Below the pieces are notes generated by a model. That model was not told the origin of the DNA. It worked only from the letters and a program-made list of their open reading frames with translations, and did no database searches. A DNA stretch of 64,000 bases from an uncultured Coriobacteriaceae bacterium. Lineage in GTDB: Bacteria > Actinomycetota > Coriobacteriia > Coriobacteriales > Eggerthellaceae. The stretch spans positions 99,111 to 163,110 of the forward strand of contig CACXMZ010000008.1 in the NCBI GenBank assembly GCA_902768975.1, read 5' to 3'. Position numbers and translations under genes: made by a program. This document shows, piece by piece, positions 6,225 to 13,721 of this stretch (positions are counted from its first letter, which is position 1; each line of letters begins with the position of its first letter).

Positions 6225-7525
6225 AAACGCGACTGGACGTATTCCGCGTTATTGGCAACGAACTTGTACACGTTGGTGTAATCGAACGTGCCCAACGCGG
6301 TGGCGACGAATCTTTTTCGTACGCAGATTCTTATCTAGAGCGAGGCAATGTTGCGCCGCTTTCGTTGTCCTTGCCCCTTACGTCGAAAAAGTATTCCGCA
6401 CGGGAAGCGCGTCCTTATTTTGCTGGTTTGCTTCCAGAAGGGCCTACCCGCGAAGCTCTTGTAAATAGCCTCGGGATTCCCAACGACGACTATCTCGCTA
6501 TTTTGGAAGCAGTTGGCCTTGAGTGTATAGGCGACGTTGTTGTGCGCCCAGCCCAGGAAAACTCGAATCTACCAAGCGTGCCTTGGGATACAGGCACATA
6601 CGAATCTTTGAACAAGGCAAGCTTGCGCGAAACCCTTTCGACCCTTTCCTCGCTTTCAAAGTCGAATGAACAGTCGCGGCTTTCGCTTGCTGGAACACAG
6701 GGCAAAGTTGGGCTTGCACACATACCGGGCGCTGATATGGGCGATGGATGGTTGCGCCCATTGAGTGGGGCTGCATCGACCCATATTCTTAAGACAAGCA
6801 ATTTTTCGCGCATTGCTGACTTTGAAATAATTTGCATGGGCGCGGCAGCTGTATGTGGCATTCGTTCAGCTCGTGTTGACGTCCTTTCACTTGGTGGCAC
6901 GGTTGCATGCGTTGAGCGTTTTGATCGCGCGGTGGATGTGCAAGGAAGCGATTTGCGTGTCGAGCGTCTTCATCAGGAAGACTTGGCTCAGGCTTTTGGC
7001 ATGACTTCAGGCGCAAAGTATGCCGAACTAGAAGGCGGGTCGTATGCCGCTATTGCGCGCTTGCTTGAAACGCGTTCGACGGCTCCGTTGGAAGATGTTG
7101 ACCAGCTTGCGCGTATAGCTGTTTTAAATTACCTGGTTGGCAATTGCGACAACCATTTGAAGAACCTTTCAATCACGCATTCAGGGTCAACGATTAGGCT
7201 TGCACCAGCATATGACCTTGTGTGCACAACGTTCTTCGAGCGCTTTTCGCGCGAAATGGGTATGCGGATTGGCTCGACGCGCATGATTGACGATGTTACG
7301 CCTCCCGATTTTGCCTTGCTGGCAAAGGACCTTGGCATTGGCGTGAAGCGTATGCAGAGTATCTGTTCCGATTTGGTAGATGCGCTTCCTGCAGCCCTTT
7401 CAGGGGTTGGCGAAAAGGATTCTTCAATAAACGATAGCCTTCCTTATTCAGCCGACAACATAATCGAGGACATGCACCCTCGTATTGGCGTGGCTAGGTC
7501 GTTTGTACAGGGCGTTTTTAGGTGA
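6221..7525 (+). CDS. hipA: HipA-like serine/threonine kinase toxin
   Basis: A full-length 434-residue HipA. The N-terminal HipA-N domain (about 1-110) is followed by the kinase fold: LSLAGTQGK at 154-162 has Ser155 in the position of the autophosphorylated serine of E. coli HipA (Ser150). NCDNHLKN at 308-315 holds the catalytic Asp310, and LAPAYDL at 327-333 holds the metal-binding Asp332. HipA of E. coli inactivates glutamyl-tRNA synthetase by phosphorylation and causes growth arrest; the target here is not known. All key residues are intact, so the toxin is probably active and held by HipB. The pair lies between a tRNA-Val remnant and an intact tRNA-Val, which suggests arrival by integration. 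Confidence 0.93.
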   Translation: MKTRLDVFRVIGNELVHVGVIERAQRGGDESFSYADSYLERGNVAPLSLSLPLTSKKYSAREARPYFAGLLPEGPTREALVNSLGIPNDDYLAILEAVGLECIGDVVVRPAQENSNLPSVPWDTGTYESLNKASLRETLSTLSSLSKSNEQSRLSLAGTQGKVGLAHIPGADMGDGWLRPLSGAASTHILKTSNFSRIADFEIICMGAAAVCGIRSARVDVLSLGGTVACVERFDRAVDVQGSDLRVERLHQEDLAQAFGMTSGAKYAELEGGSYAAIARLLETRSTAPLEDVDQLARIAVLNYLVGNCDNHLKNLSITHSGSTIRLAPAYDLVCTTFFERFSREMGMRIGSTRMIDDVTPPDFALLAKDLGIGVKRMQSICSDLVDALPAALSGVGEKDSSINDSLPYSADNIIEDMHPRIGVARSFVQGVFR

Positions 7526-7548
7526 AGCGCAAGTTGAGGCAAGTAAAC

Positions 7549-7585
7549 AGGCCAGCCGCACGATGCGACTGGCCTACATGTTTTA
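7549..7585. terminator. Bidirectional terminator between hipA and tRNA-Val
   Basis: AGGCCAG (7549-7555) pairs with CTGGCCT (7569-7575); TTTT follows on the plus strand (7581-7584) and a T-rich run on the minus strand. It can end hipBA and the convergent tRNA-Val transcript. Confidence 0.65.
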
Positions 7586-7660
7586 TGGTGGGCGTTGTAG
7601 GATTTGAACCTACGACCTACTGCTTGTAAGGCAGTTGCGCTCCCGCTGCGCCAAACGCCC
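7586..7660 (-). tRNA. tRNA-Val (anticodon TAC)
   Basis: Minus strand: acceptor GGGCGTT/AACGCCC, discriminator A, encoded CCA, D-arm GCGCAGCGGGAGCGC, anticodon stem ACTGC/GCAGT with loop CTTACAA and T-arm GTAGG-TTCAAAT-CCTAC. All arms are intact. Confidence 0.95.
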
Positions 7661-7671
7661 AAGGCTTGGAT

Positions 7672-7700
7672 ATTATGCCCTAAGTAACCTTACAAGGCAA
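7672..7700 (-). promoter_or_regulatory. Probable promoter of tRNA-Val
   Basis: On the minus strand TTGCCT (7695-7700) is 17 bases from CATAAT (7672-7677), 11 bases before the tRNA. It overlaps the end of the upstream thioredoxin gene. Confidence 0.5.
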
Positions 7701-8406
7701 GAAGTTGCTCGATAAGTTGTGAACCGCTCGCCACGTCCAGCGTGCCACTGAAGGCGGTAAGTAGGTGGCCTTCCGAGTCCAGCACGTACATGGTGGGCAG
7801 GTAATAGACTTCGGTTTCGCGGGCAGCTTCACCCGTATCGTCGTAGTAGACAGGGTAGCTATACGAACCTTGCTCCATCCATTCCTTAATGCTTTCGGGC
7901 GTGTCGCGCCCGCTTGCAACTGAAGAGTCCACCATCACAAAATTAACCTGGTCACCATAGCGTTCCCAAAGCTTTTGGATTTCGGGGGCTTCGGCATTGC
8001 AGGGCGGGCACCAGGTGGCCCAAAAGCCCAACAGCGTCGGCTTGCCATAGAAGCTCGAAAGGCTCACCTCGGTGCCGTCGATCGCTTTGATACTGAAGTC
8101 GTCGAAGATGAGGTATTCGCCAGCCGCGCCCGAAGAATCGCTTCCGCTTGAGGTACTGCCTTCAGCGCCCGCGCTGCTCGTAGCATCGGCCGAATTGCTA
8201 GCCGCTGCACCCGCGCTGGCACCCGCGTTCGCATTGGCACCCTCACCTTCAGCCGTACTGCTCGCAGCACTCGCACTGCTAAGGTTCGGAATTGCCGTGC
8301 CCTGCCCAGCCGTGAGCGCGCCATAGCCAAGGCCAGCAACGACCATGACGGCAACGATGGCCACCAGGCTTACAATCAGTCCCTTTTTGCTGTTTCCGTT
8401 TTCCAT
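7690..8406 (-). CDS. Membrane-anchored TlpA/DsbE-like thioredoxin
   Basis: A 238-residue protein with one N-terminal membrane segment (about 10-33), a Ser/Ala/Gly-rich linker of about 60 residues and a TlpA-type thioredoxin domain. The active site is WCPPC at about 132-136, followed by PTMYVLD with the cis-Pro. Such proteins act outside the membrane as thiol-disulfide exchangers, often reducing cysteines during cytochrome c or surface protein maturation. CcdA, the electron donor across the membrane, is encoded seven bases upstream in the same transcript. GGTGA precedes the ATG. No cytochrome c assembly genes are present here, so the substrate is open; the Cys-rich exported protein at 2357-5176 is one possible client. 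Confidence 0.88.
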   Translation of the reverse strand: MENGNSKKGLIVSLVAIVAVMVVAGLGYGALTAGQGTAIPNLSSASAASSTAEGEGANANAGASAGAAASNSADATSSAGAEGSTSSGSDSSGAAGEYLIFDDFSIKAIDGTEVSLSSFYGKPTLLGFWATWCPPCNAEAPEIQKLWERYGDQVNFVMVDSSVASGRDTPESIKEWMEQGSYSYPVYYDDTGEAARETEVYYLPTMYVLDSEGHLLTAFSGTLDVASGSQLIEQLLAL

Positions 8407-8413
8407 ATTTCAC

Positions 8414-9106
8414 CTATCCGGCAAGCACAGAAAGCCACCGGCTCATCTGCCCGCTTGCCATAAGAATGCCAACAATAATCAAAAGCACGCCGCACACCTT
8501 ATTAACCACGGTGTAGTGCTGTTTAACCCAGGTGAACGCCCCTTCAAGCCGGTCTATAAGCACCGCTGTTAGAACGAAGGGAACGCCCAAACCGAGCGAA
8601 TAACACAAAAGCAAGAGTACGCCCTGGGCTGCAGAACCTGTACTGGCTGCAAGCGAAAGGGCGGACCCCAAAAAAGCACCCACGCAAGGTGTCCAGCCTA
8701 TGGCGAACACTATGCCGAACAGCGCCGAAGAAAGAAAACCACGCGGCGGTTTGTTCACGTTGGGGCGTAAAGTTTTCTGGAGGGCGTCAATGCGGATGAT
8801 GCCCATAAAGTGCAGGCCAAAGAAGATAACCACCAGCCCGCAGACCACATTCAAAACGGCTTGGTTTGCGGTGAAAAAACTCCCTACGCTTCCAGCGAAA
8901 GCACCCATAAGTGTGAAGAGCAAGGTAAAGCCAAGAACAAAGCCCAGGGCCGAAACGAATGTATTGCGCAAGCTTGAAGCAGCGCTGGAAGCTTCACCAG
9001 CCCCCACGCCGCCTGCAAAGTAGGCCACATACACAGGCAGCAGCGGCAGCAGGCAGGGTGAAATAAAGGTAATCACCCCTTCGAGAAATGTAATCAAATA
9101 CGTCAC
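8414..9106 (-). CDS. ccdA: CcdA-type thiol electron transporter
   Basis: A 230-residue polytopic membrane protein with about six membrane segments. It has the two conserved CcdA cysteine motifs: ISPCLLPLLPVY near the N-terminus and GWTPCVGAFLG in the fourth segment region. It moves reducing power from cytoplasmic thioredoxin to extracytoplasmic thioredoxin-like proteins such as the TlpA-like product encoded next. The start is GTG at 9106, with AGGAG five bases before it. The gene leads a two-gene operon and diverges from mntP. Confidence 0.92.
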   Translation of the reverse strand: MTYLITFLEGVITFISPCLLPLLPVYVAYFAGGVGAGEASSAASSLRNTFVSALGFVLGFTLLFTLMGAFAGSVGSFFTANQAVLNVVCGLVVIFFGLHFMGIIRIDALQKTLRPNVNKPPRGFLSSALFGIVFAIGWTPCVGAFLGSALSLAASTGSAAQGVLLLLCYSLGLGVPFVLTAVLIDRLEGAFTWVKQHYTVVNKVCGVLLIIVGILMASGQMSRWLSVLAG

Positions 9107-9142
9107 GGCATCTCCTGCTGTTTGCTTCCCCTGTTACGTGTT

Positions 9143-9151
9143 ATTCTAACA
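9143..9151 (-). promoter_or_regulatory. Extended -10 promoter of ccdA
   Basis: On the minus strand TGTTAGAAT reads as an extended -10 (TGn plus TAGAAT). No good -35 box is seen, as expected for this class. It lies about 37 bases upstream of the GTG start. Confidence 0.45.
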
Positions 9152-9229
9152 ACTTGTTGTGCACGAATATGTGATTCTGTCACTCCTGCATACGGCAGAC
9201 TATACGGCGCCGCTTGAAGGAAAGAACGA

Positions 9230-9787
9230 GTGGGTATTCTAGAAGTCATACTTATTGGTATAGCGCTTTCGGCCGACGCCATGAGCGTAACCATCTGCAA
9301 CCTGGTGGCAAACCCCAGGCTTTCGCACGCCCGCGCCTTCCTCATGCCGCTGTTCTTCGGGCTCTTCCAGGGCCTTATGCCCGTGCTGGGCTACTACGCA
9401 GGTTCCCTCGCGGGTGATTTCGTCGAAACCTATTCGGGTATCATCGCGCTGGTCATCCTTGGCTTCGTGGGCGGCAAAATGCTGTGGGACGGCATCCACG
9501 ACAGCGGGGAAGACGAACTGGAAGCCGCGCGCGACCACGTAAGCATTGCGTCCATCCTTGCCCAGGCGGTCGCCACGAGCATCGACGCCTTTGCGGTGGG
9601 TATTACCCTTGCCGCCACAAGCGAACCTATCTTTGTGGACGCGGGAATCATCGCCCTGTGCACCTTCCTGCTCTGCCTTGTTATGGTGGCGCTCGGCCGC
9701 AAACTGGGCGAACACTTTGGCGCCCGCGCGCAAATCGCTGGCGGCATCATTCTTATTCTCATTGGCATTAAAGCCTGCTTCTTTTAA
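9230..9787 (+). CDS. mntP: MntP-family manganese exporter
   Basis: A 185-residue membrane protein with six predicted membrane segments in two symmetric halves. Each half carries the acidic motif of the MntP family (IALSADAMSV in the first, ATSIDAFAVG in the second), which forms the cation path. MntP proteins export Mn(II) and protect against manganese excess. The start is GTG at 9230 with GAAGGAAAG before it. I do not see a yybP-ykoY-type manganese riboswitch in the 120-base leader, although this family is often controlled by one. Confidence 0.92.
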   Translation: MGILEVILIGIALSADAMSVTICNLVANPRLSHARAFLMPLFFGLFQGLMPVLGYYAGSLAGDFVETYSGIIALVILGFVGGKMLWDGIHDSGEDELEAARDHVSIASILAQAVATSIDAFAVGITLAATSEPIFVDAGIIALCTFLLCLVMVALGRKLGEHFGARAQIAGGIILILIGIKACFF

Positions 9788-9939
9788 GCCGTGAAAAGCG
9801 CCTGGGAAAAGGGCGCAGGGGACTTTCCCTAGCGGAGGGTTTCTTCCCAGTTTGAAATAATTCCCCTTGTGTGCGCACCCTACTAGGGGTAGACTTGTCC
9901 GTTGGAATTAAGCCATATATGTAGTAGAAAGGACTCGAA

Positions 9940-10350
9940 ATGGCTGACGCAGCAAAATCGTTCACAGAAGAATTTAAGGAATTCATCGCCAAGGGTAATG
10001 TCATGAATTTGGCAGTTGGTATTATCATCGGCGGTGCATTTCAGGCAATCGTAGGCGCCCTGGTAGACAACATCATTATGCCTATCGTTGGCGCTGCCAT
10101 GGGTGGCGTTGACTTTTCTGGCCTGGCCGTTACGGTGGGCTCTGCCCAGATCGGCTACGGCGCATTCATCCAGGCTGTCATCGACTTCATCCTTATCGCC
10201 CTCGTGGTGTTCTGGATCGTGAAGGCCTACAACAAGGCAACTGCGCCGGAAGAAGAAGCCCCTGCGCGTACCTGCCCCTATTGCAAGGAAGAAGTTGCCG
10301 AAGACGCAACCAAGTGCCCGCACTGCGCAAGCGACATCGCTGCTGCTTAA
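9940..10350 (+). CDS. mscL: MscL mechanosensitive channel with C-terminal zinc ribbon
   Basis: A 136-residue protein. Residues about 8-95 form a normal MscL: the N-terminal amphipathic helix (FKEFIAKGNVMNLAVGIIIG), TM1, a short periplasmic loop and TM2 (AFIQAVIDFILIALVVFWIV). In place of the usual charged helical bundle, the C-terminus holds a four-cysteine zinc ribbon: C112-x2-C115 and C126-x2-C129 in CPYCKEEV and CPHCASD. MscL opens under membrane tension and releases solutes during osmotic down-shock. The ribbon is cytoplasmic and may gate assembly or bind partners. AGAAAGGA precedes the ATG. Monocistronic. Confidence 0.93.
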   Translation: MADAAKSFTEEFKEFIAKGNVMNLAVGIIIGGAFQAIVGALVDNIIMPIVGAAMGGVDFSGLAVTVGSAQIGYGAFIQAVIDFILIALVVFWIVKAYNKATAPEEEAPARTCPYCKEEVAEDATKCPHCASDIAAA

Positions 10351-10371
10351 TCGCGCGCAACTACGGCAAAC

Positions 10372-10400
10372 AAAAAGGCGTCCTGCGGGGCGCCTTTTTT
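10372..10400. terminator. Bidirectional terminator between mscL and the cyclase gene
   Basis: AAAAAGGCG (10372-10380), a 10-base loop and CGCCTTTTTT (10391-10400). T runs occur in both directions, serving two convergent genes. Confidence 0.85.
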
Positions 10401-10495
10401 CACATGAAGTTTGAACTGCGTGCTTAAGATTGGGTGCGCTGCGTGGTGGGAAAGCCGCGTGCCTAAACTGGGGGACCCGTGTGGCAACCAGGTGT

Positions 10496-11659
10496 TTAAG
10501 CCGTGGCGCGCCGCGCCGAAGCAATGCTCTTCTGTTCGTAAAGCATCTTGTCGGCCTTGGCAATAAGGTCGCTCATCTTGCTTTGCGGCGTGGTGCATTT
10601 CACAAAGCCCACGCTTGCTTCAAGCGGGTAGCTGATACCAGTTTCTTCGGCCGACTGGCTAATGCGGTTCTTAAGCGTAGACATAACGCTTTGTGCAAAG
10701 CTTTCGTCCGCCCCACTTGCAACGACCACAAATTCGTCGCCACCCCAGCGGGAAGCGAAGCCATGATATTCGTCGGCAGCATTCGCAATACCTTTGGCCA
10801 CCGCGCGCAGGGCACGGTCGCCTTCCAGGTGGCCCCGCGTGTCGTTAATCTGCTTGAAGTTGTCCACGTCGAGCACGAACAGGTACAGGGGCGCATCTTC
10901 GGAAGCCGTAGGAATGCTTTCCAAAATGTATTCGTCGGCACGACGGCGGTTGTTCAGGCCCGTCAATGCATCGTTGTAGATTTGTGTTTCCTGAAGGTTG
11001 GAAAACAGGAAGATAAATGCGAAGGCATTAGCCAGCGGCATAACAGGCGTGTTCTGTACCACGGCGTCGATAATGCCGCCTGTGGTACACATCAAAATAA
11101 AGACAATCATGGTGAGGTAGGTGCGCCTGCGGTAAGGCACCTTTTCGTTTACGAGCAGAACAATCGCGTGGCCAATAATGGCAATACCATAGATGTTGTC
11201 CACTATGCCGGTAAGGCCTACCAGCGGCCCAGGCACCAGTTCACCTTCAGGCCCAATACTGAAGACCATGCCATTAAAAATGGAAACAATGTAGCAAACC
11301 ACCAGGATAGCAAACGGTATGAGCGTCATAATGCGTGCCAGCATATTGCCTACCAGTTTTGACTGGAATTTAATTTCCGCAAACCAGAACCAGTGGTACA
11401 CCATAAAGGGAATAAGCATGGTGTCTACAATTTTGAAGAAGCTGCCAAGCGCACGCGGGGCGGCAATAATGCCACCTTCAATGAGCACCCAGAGAAGTTC
11501 AAGGATCACAAAGCCAAGGAAACACAAGGTCATGCCACGGAAATAGCGGTTTTCGTGTTCGGAACCTACGTTATATGAAATCTTGGACAAAATGACCAAA
11601 GCCGTAAGAATGCAGAACACGTTAACTGCGGCATATACAAATACGTACCGTGCGTCCAT
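10496..11659 (-). CDS. Membrane diguanylate cyclase (7-TM plus GGDEF)
   Basis: This 387-residue protein has about seven membrane segments (residues 1-220) and a C-terminal GGDEF domain (about 225-380). The active-site loop GGDEF lies at about 306-310, with the metal ligand in VLDVDNFK and the substrate motif NDTRGHLEGD, so cyclase activity (two GTP to c-di-GMP) is expected. The RxxD inhibitory site that normally sits nine residues before GGDEF is missing, so product feedback is probably absent. This differs from the two cyclases at 55.5-57.9 kb. AGAAGGGA precedes the ATG. The membrane part presumably senses a signal that cannot be inferred. Confidence 0.9.
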   Translation of the reverse strand: MDARYVFVYAAVNVFCILTALVILSKISYNVGSEHENRYFRGMTLCFLGFVILELLWVLIEGGIIAAPRALGSFFKIVDTMLIPFMVYHWFWFAEIKFQSKLVGNMLARIMTLIPFAILVVCYIVSIFNGMVFSIGPEGELVPGPLVGLTGIVDNIYGIAIIGHAIVLLVNEKVPYRRRTYLTMIVFILMCTTGGIIDAVVQNTPVMPLANAFAFIFLFSNLQETQIYNDALTGLNNRRRADEYILESIPTASEDAPLYLFVLDVDNFKQINDTRGHLEGDRALRAVAKGIANAADEYHGFASRWGGDEFVVVASGADESFAQSVMSTLKNRISQSAEETGISYPLEASVGFVKCTTPQSKMSDLIAKADKMLYEQKSIASARRATA

Positions 11660-11713
11660 TGGGTCCCTTCTACGTCCTTCATGCGCTTTTACGAAAAGCT
11701 ACTTGTCGTGTAT

Positions 11714-11748
11714 ATGATACCATTCCTCGCCCTGTCCAAGTAAGGACA
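11714..11748 (-). promoter_or_regulatory. Cyclase gene promoter with dyad centred on -35
   Basis: On the minus strand TTACTT (11738-11743), an 18-base spacer and TATCAT (11714-11719). The -35 box is exactly the six-base centre of a dyad, TGTCC-N6-GGACA at 11733-11748, a possible repressor site. Both calls are by eye. Confidence 0.4.
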
Positions 11749-11865
11749 ACCGCTCTTGTTCTTGTCTCATTGGGGGGAAGAAGAGCAATGCGAGCGAGCC
11801 GTTTTAAGGCTGGATTACGCTTACCGTAACGGTTGATTCGCAGGTAGTCGAAAAGTCAGCGAGGT

Positions 11866-12612
11866 TTAGTAGTTCTGGCGAAGCCATTCGTACATGCAGG
11901 CTGTTGCCGACTGCGCCACATTAAGCGAAGCCACTTCGCCCATCTGCGGCAGGGCCACCAAAAAGTCGCAGGCTTCAAGCGTGAGGCGCGCCAGACCTTC
12001 GCCTTCGTTACCCATAATAAGCACCATCTTGCCCTTCAGGTTGGCTTCCCAAGTGGTAGTTTCGGCCTTTTCGGAAGCGCCCGCCACCCAGAAGCCTTCT
12101 TCTTTCAGGCGCTCGCAAGTCTGCTTGATGTTCGCCACCTGGGCCAGGGGCACGCGCACCACCGCACCGGCGCTGCTTTTATAGGTGGCAGCCGTAACAT
12201 GGGCACTGCGCTTGTTGGGAATTACCACGCCAGCCGCACCCACGCCTTCGGCGGAACGCAGGATGGCACCAAGGTTGCCCGCGTCCGTAATATGGTCAAG
12301 GATAACCACGAGTGCATGCCCGCCGTTTTCTTCAGCCTGGCGGTTTGCGCGTTCAACAATGTCTTGCAAATTGGCATAAGCGAAAGGCTTGGCCTGCGCC
12401 ATAACACCTTGGTGGCTGCCACGTTCAGACTTAGCGTCCAAGTCGGCGCGGCGCGTTTCTTCCACGGGCACACCCGCCTGCTTCGCCTTGCGCAAAATAT
12501 CTTGCACGAGGCTGTCGCGCTTCAAGTTGTCGGCAATAAGCAGCCGCTCCACCGGCACACCGGTGCGCAGCGCTTCAATTACGGGGCGTTTTCCTTCAAT
12601 GTATTCAGCCAT
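11866..12612 (-). CDS. rlmB: 23S rRNA 2'-O-ribose methyltransferase, TrmH/SpoU family (RlmB-like)
   Basis: Starting at ATG 12612 the protein has 248 residues. The N-terminal substrate-binding domain (IEGKRPVIEAL...) resembles RlmB. The SpoU/TrmH knot follows, with its three motifs: NLGAILRSAEGVGAAGV, MVLIMGNEGEGL and LPQMGEVASLNVAQSAT. RlmB methylates G2251 of 23S rRNA in E. coli; whether this is the same site is an inference from family. The frame extends to 12963, but that part overlaps the divergent phosphoesterase gene. A TATAAT box lies six bases before this ATG with no Shine-Dalgarno, suggesting a leaderless transcript. Confidence 0.9.
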   Translation of the reverse strand: MAEYIEGKRPVIEALRTGVPVERLLIADNLKRDSLVQDILRKAKQAGVPVEETRRADLDAKSERGSHQGVMAQAKPFAYANLQDIVERANRQAEENGGHALVVILDHITDAGNLGAILRSAEGVGAAGVVIPNKRSAHVTAATYKSSAGAVVRVPLAQVANIKQTCERLKEEGFWVAGASEKAETTTWEANLKGKMVLIMGNEGEGLARLTLEACDFLVALPQMGEVASLNVAQSATACMYEWLRQNY

Positions 12613-12624
12613 AGGGCTATTATA
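12595..12624. promoter_or_regulatory. Overlapping divergent promoters of rlmB and the phosphoesterase
   Basis: The sequence CTATTATAG gives a minus-strand TATAAT (12619-12624) for rlmB and a plus-strand TATTAT (12618-12623) for the divergent gene. TTCAAT at 12595-12600 is a possible plus-strand -35 box at a 17-base distance. Use of one should hinder the other. The rlmB start would fall at or next to its ATG. Confidence 0.5.
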
Positions 12625-12646
12625 GTTTATGAAGAAAGGACCCTGC

Positions 12647-13084
12647 GTGAAGATAGGCATCGTTTCAGACTTACATCGCCACCTACCCGTGTTTGTGGAG
12701 CGCGCTTTTGCGGGCTGCGAACGTATTCTGTGCGCGGGCGACACTGAAGACGAATGCCTGCTCTGGCAGCTGCAAACCATAGCACCAGTAGTGAATGTGC
12801 GCGGCAATAACGACTGGAACATTGAAGCGCCTTTTTCAATTACCACCGAAATTGAAGGAGTCACGTTTTTCATGGTGCACCGTCCGCACGACATTGGCAC
12901 CCCTGCGCCAGGCGTGCAGGTGGTCGTGCACGGGCATACGCACACGCCGCGCGACGAAACCATTGCGGGCGTGCGCTACCTCAACCCTGGTAGCCCTACC
13001 TACCCACGCAATAGCGAAGCAAGTTGTATGGTGGTGGAGCTGGAGAACGGGCAGCTTGTAAGTGTTAAAGTAGTAGAAGCATGA
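12647..13084 (+). CDS. Small metallophosphoesterase (YfcE/MJ0936-like)
   Basis: GTG at 12647 is chosen because GAAAGGA ends six bases before it, although an ATG at 12629 is in frame. This gives 145 residues. Calcineurin-like phosphoesterase motifs are complete: SDLHRH, CAGDTED, RGNND and HGHTH. Together they bind two metal ions. Members of this group hydrolyse phosphodiesters; the natural substrate is unknown. The stop overlaps the start of the NYN nuclease gene (ATGA), so the two are coupled and may share a role in RNA or nucleotide turnover. Confidence 0.88.
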   Translation: MKIGIVSDLHRHLPVFVERAFAGCERILCAGDTEDECLLWQLQTIAPVVNVRGNNDWNIEAPFSITTEIEGVTFFMVHRPHDIGTPAPGVQVVVHGHTHTPRDETIAGVRYLNPGSPTYPRNSEASCMVVELENGQLVSVKVVEA

Positions 13085-13623
13085 CCAAAGCGCGTAAAAA
13101 ACTTCTTATCGTGGATGGCTATAACGCCCTGCGTTCGGGTAGCCGCTACACGCATTTGCACGACAACCCCGACTACACCGATGACGTGCTCAACAAGTCG
13201 CGCGAAGCCCTGCTTAACGACATCATTGCCTACATGGGCCACGACTTTGCGGAAGGCATCATAGTCTACGACGGTGGCGCTAACGAACTATCTGAAGGTT
13301 CCGACGAACGCATAGGCGCAGTGCGCGTGGTGTTCACGCCAGCGGGCGTTTCCGCAGATAAAACCATAGAAAAGTTTGCTCACGATGCGCGCAATCGCGG
13401 TTGGGAAGTGCTCGTGGTAACCAGCGACGCCGGCATTCAGGACACCGTTTTTGGCGGCGGGGTAGACCGCATGAGCGCTGAAGGTTTTTCGCGCGAAGCT
13501 GAACATATGGCGCGCGAATCCATGCTCGACGCTGCGCCCAAAGTAGCCGAAAAACGCACGGTTGAAGGCCGCATAGACCCTGCGGTAGCCGAAGCCCTCA
13601 AGGCCCTCCGCGACTCGCTCTGA
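13081..13623 (+). CDS. YacP-like NYN-domain RNase
   Basis: A 180-residue NYN (PIN-like) nuclease of the YacP/Rae1 group. Acidic residues of the fold are present in LLIVDGYNAL, GIIVYDGG and VVTSDAGIQD. Rae1 of Bacillus cleaves mRNA in the ribosomal A site; in Firmicutes the gene is often next to an rlmB-type methyltransferase, and here rlmB is also close by, though divergent. A basic helical C-terminus may help ribosome binding. Translationally coupled to the upstream phosphoesterase. Confidence 0.85.
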   Translation: MTKARKKLLIVDGYNALRSGSRYTHLHDNPDYTDDVLNKSREALLNDIIAYMGHDFAEGIIVYDGGANELSEGSDERIGAVRVVFTPAGVSADKTIEKFAHDARNRGWEVLVVTSDAGIQDTVFGGGVDRMSAEGFSREAEHMARESMLDAAPKVAEKRTVEGRIDPAVAEALKALRDSL

Positions 13624-13682
13624 AGGATGAAAAAGGATTGAACGACAGGGCAATATTGAACCCCCAAGGCCTCTGAATCCCC

Positions 13683-13688
13683 TATAAT
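13683..13688 (+). promoter_or_regulatory. -10 box of the HerA-like ATPase gene
   Basis: TATAAT at 13683-13688, 34 bases before the ATG. A possible -35 (TTGAAC at 13656-13661) is 21 bases away, longer than normal, so only the -10 is supported. Confidence 0.45.
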
Positions 13689-13721
13689 GTGCTCGTACGT
13701 TTCCGCGCGAAAGGAACTTGC

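Noticed and set aside
9107..9229. yybP-ykoY manganese riboswitch before mntP
   Set aside because: The leader is short and lacks the conserved purine-rich loops of that class.
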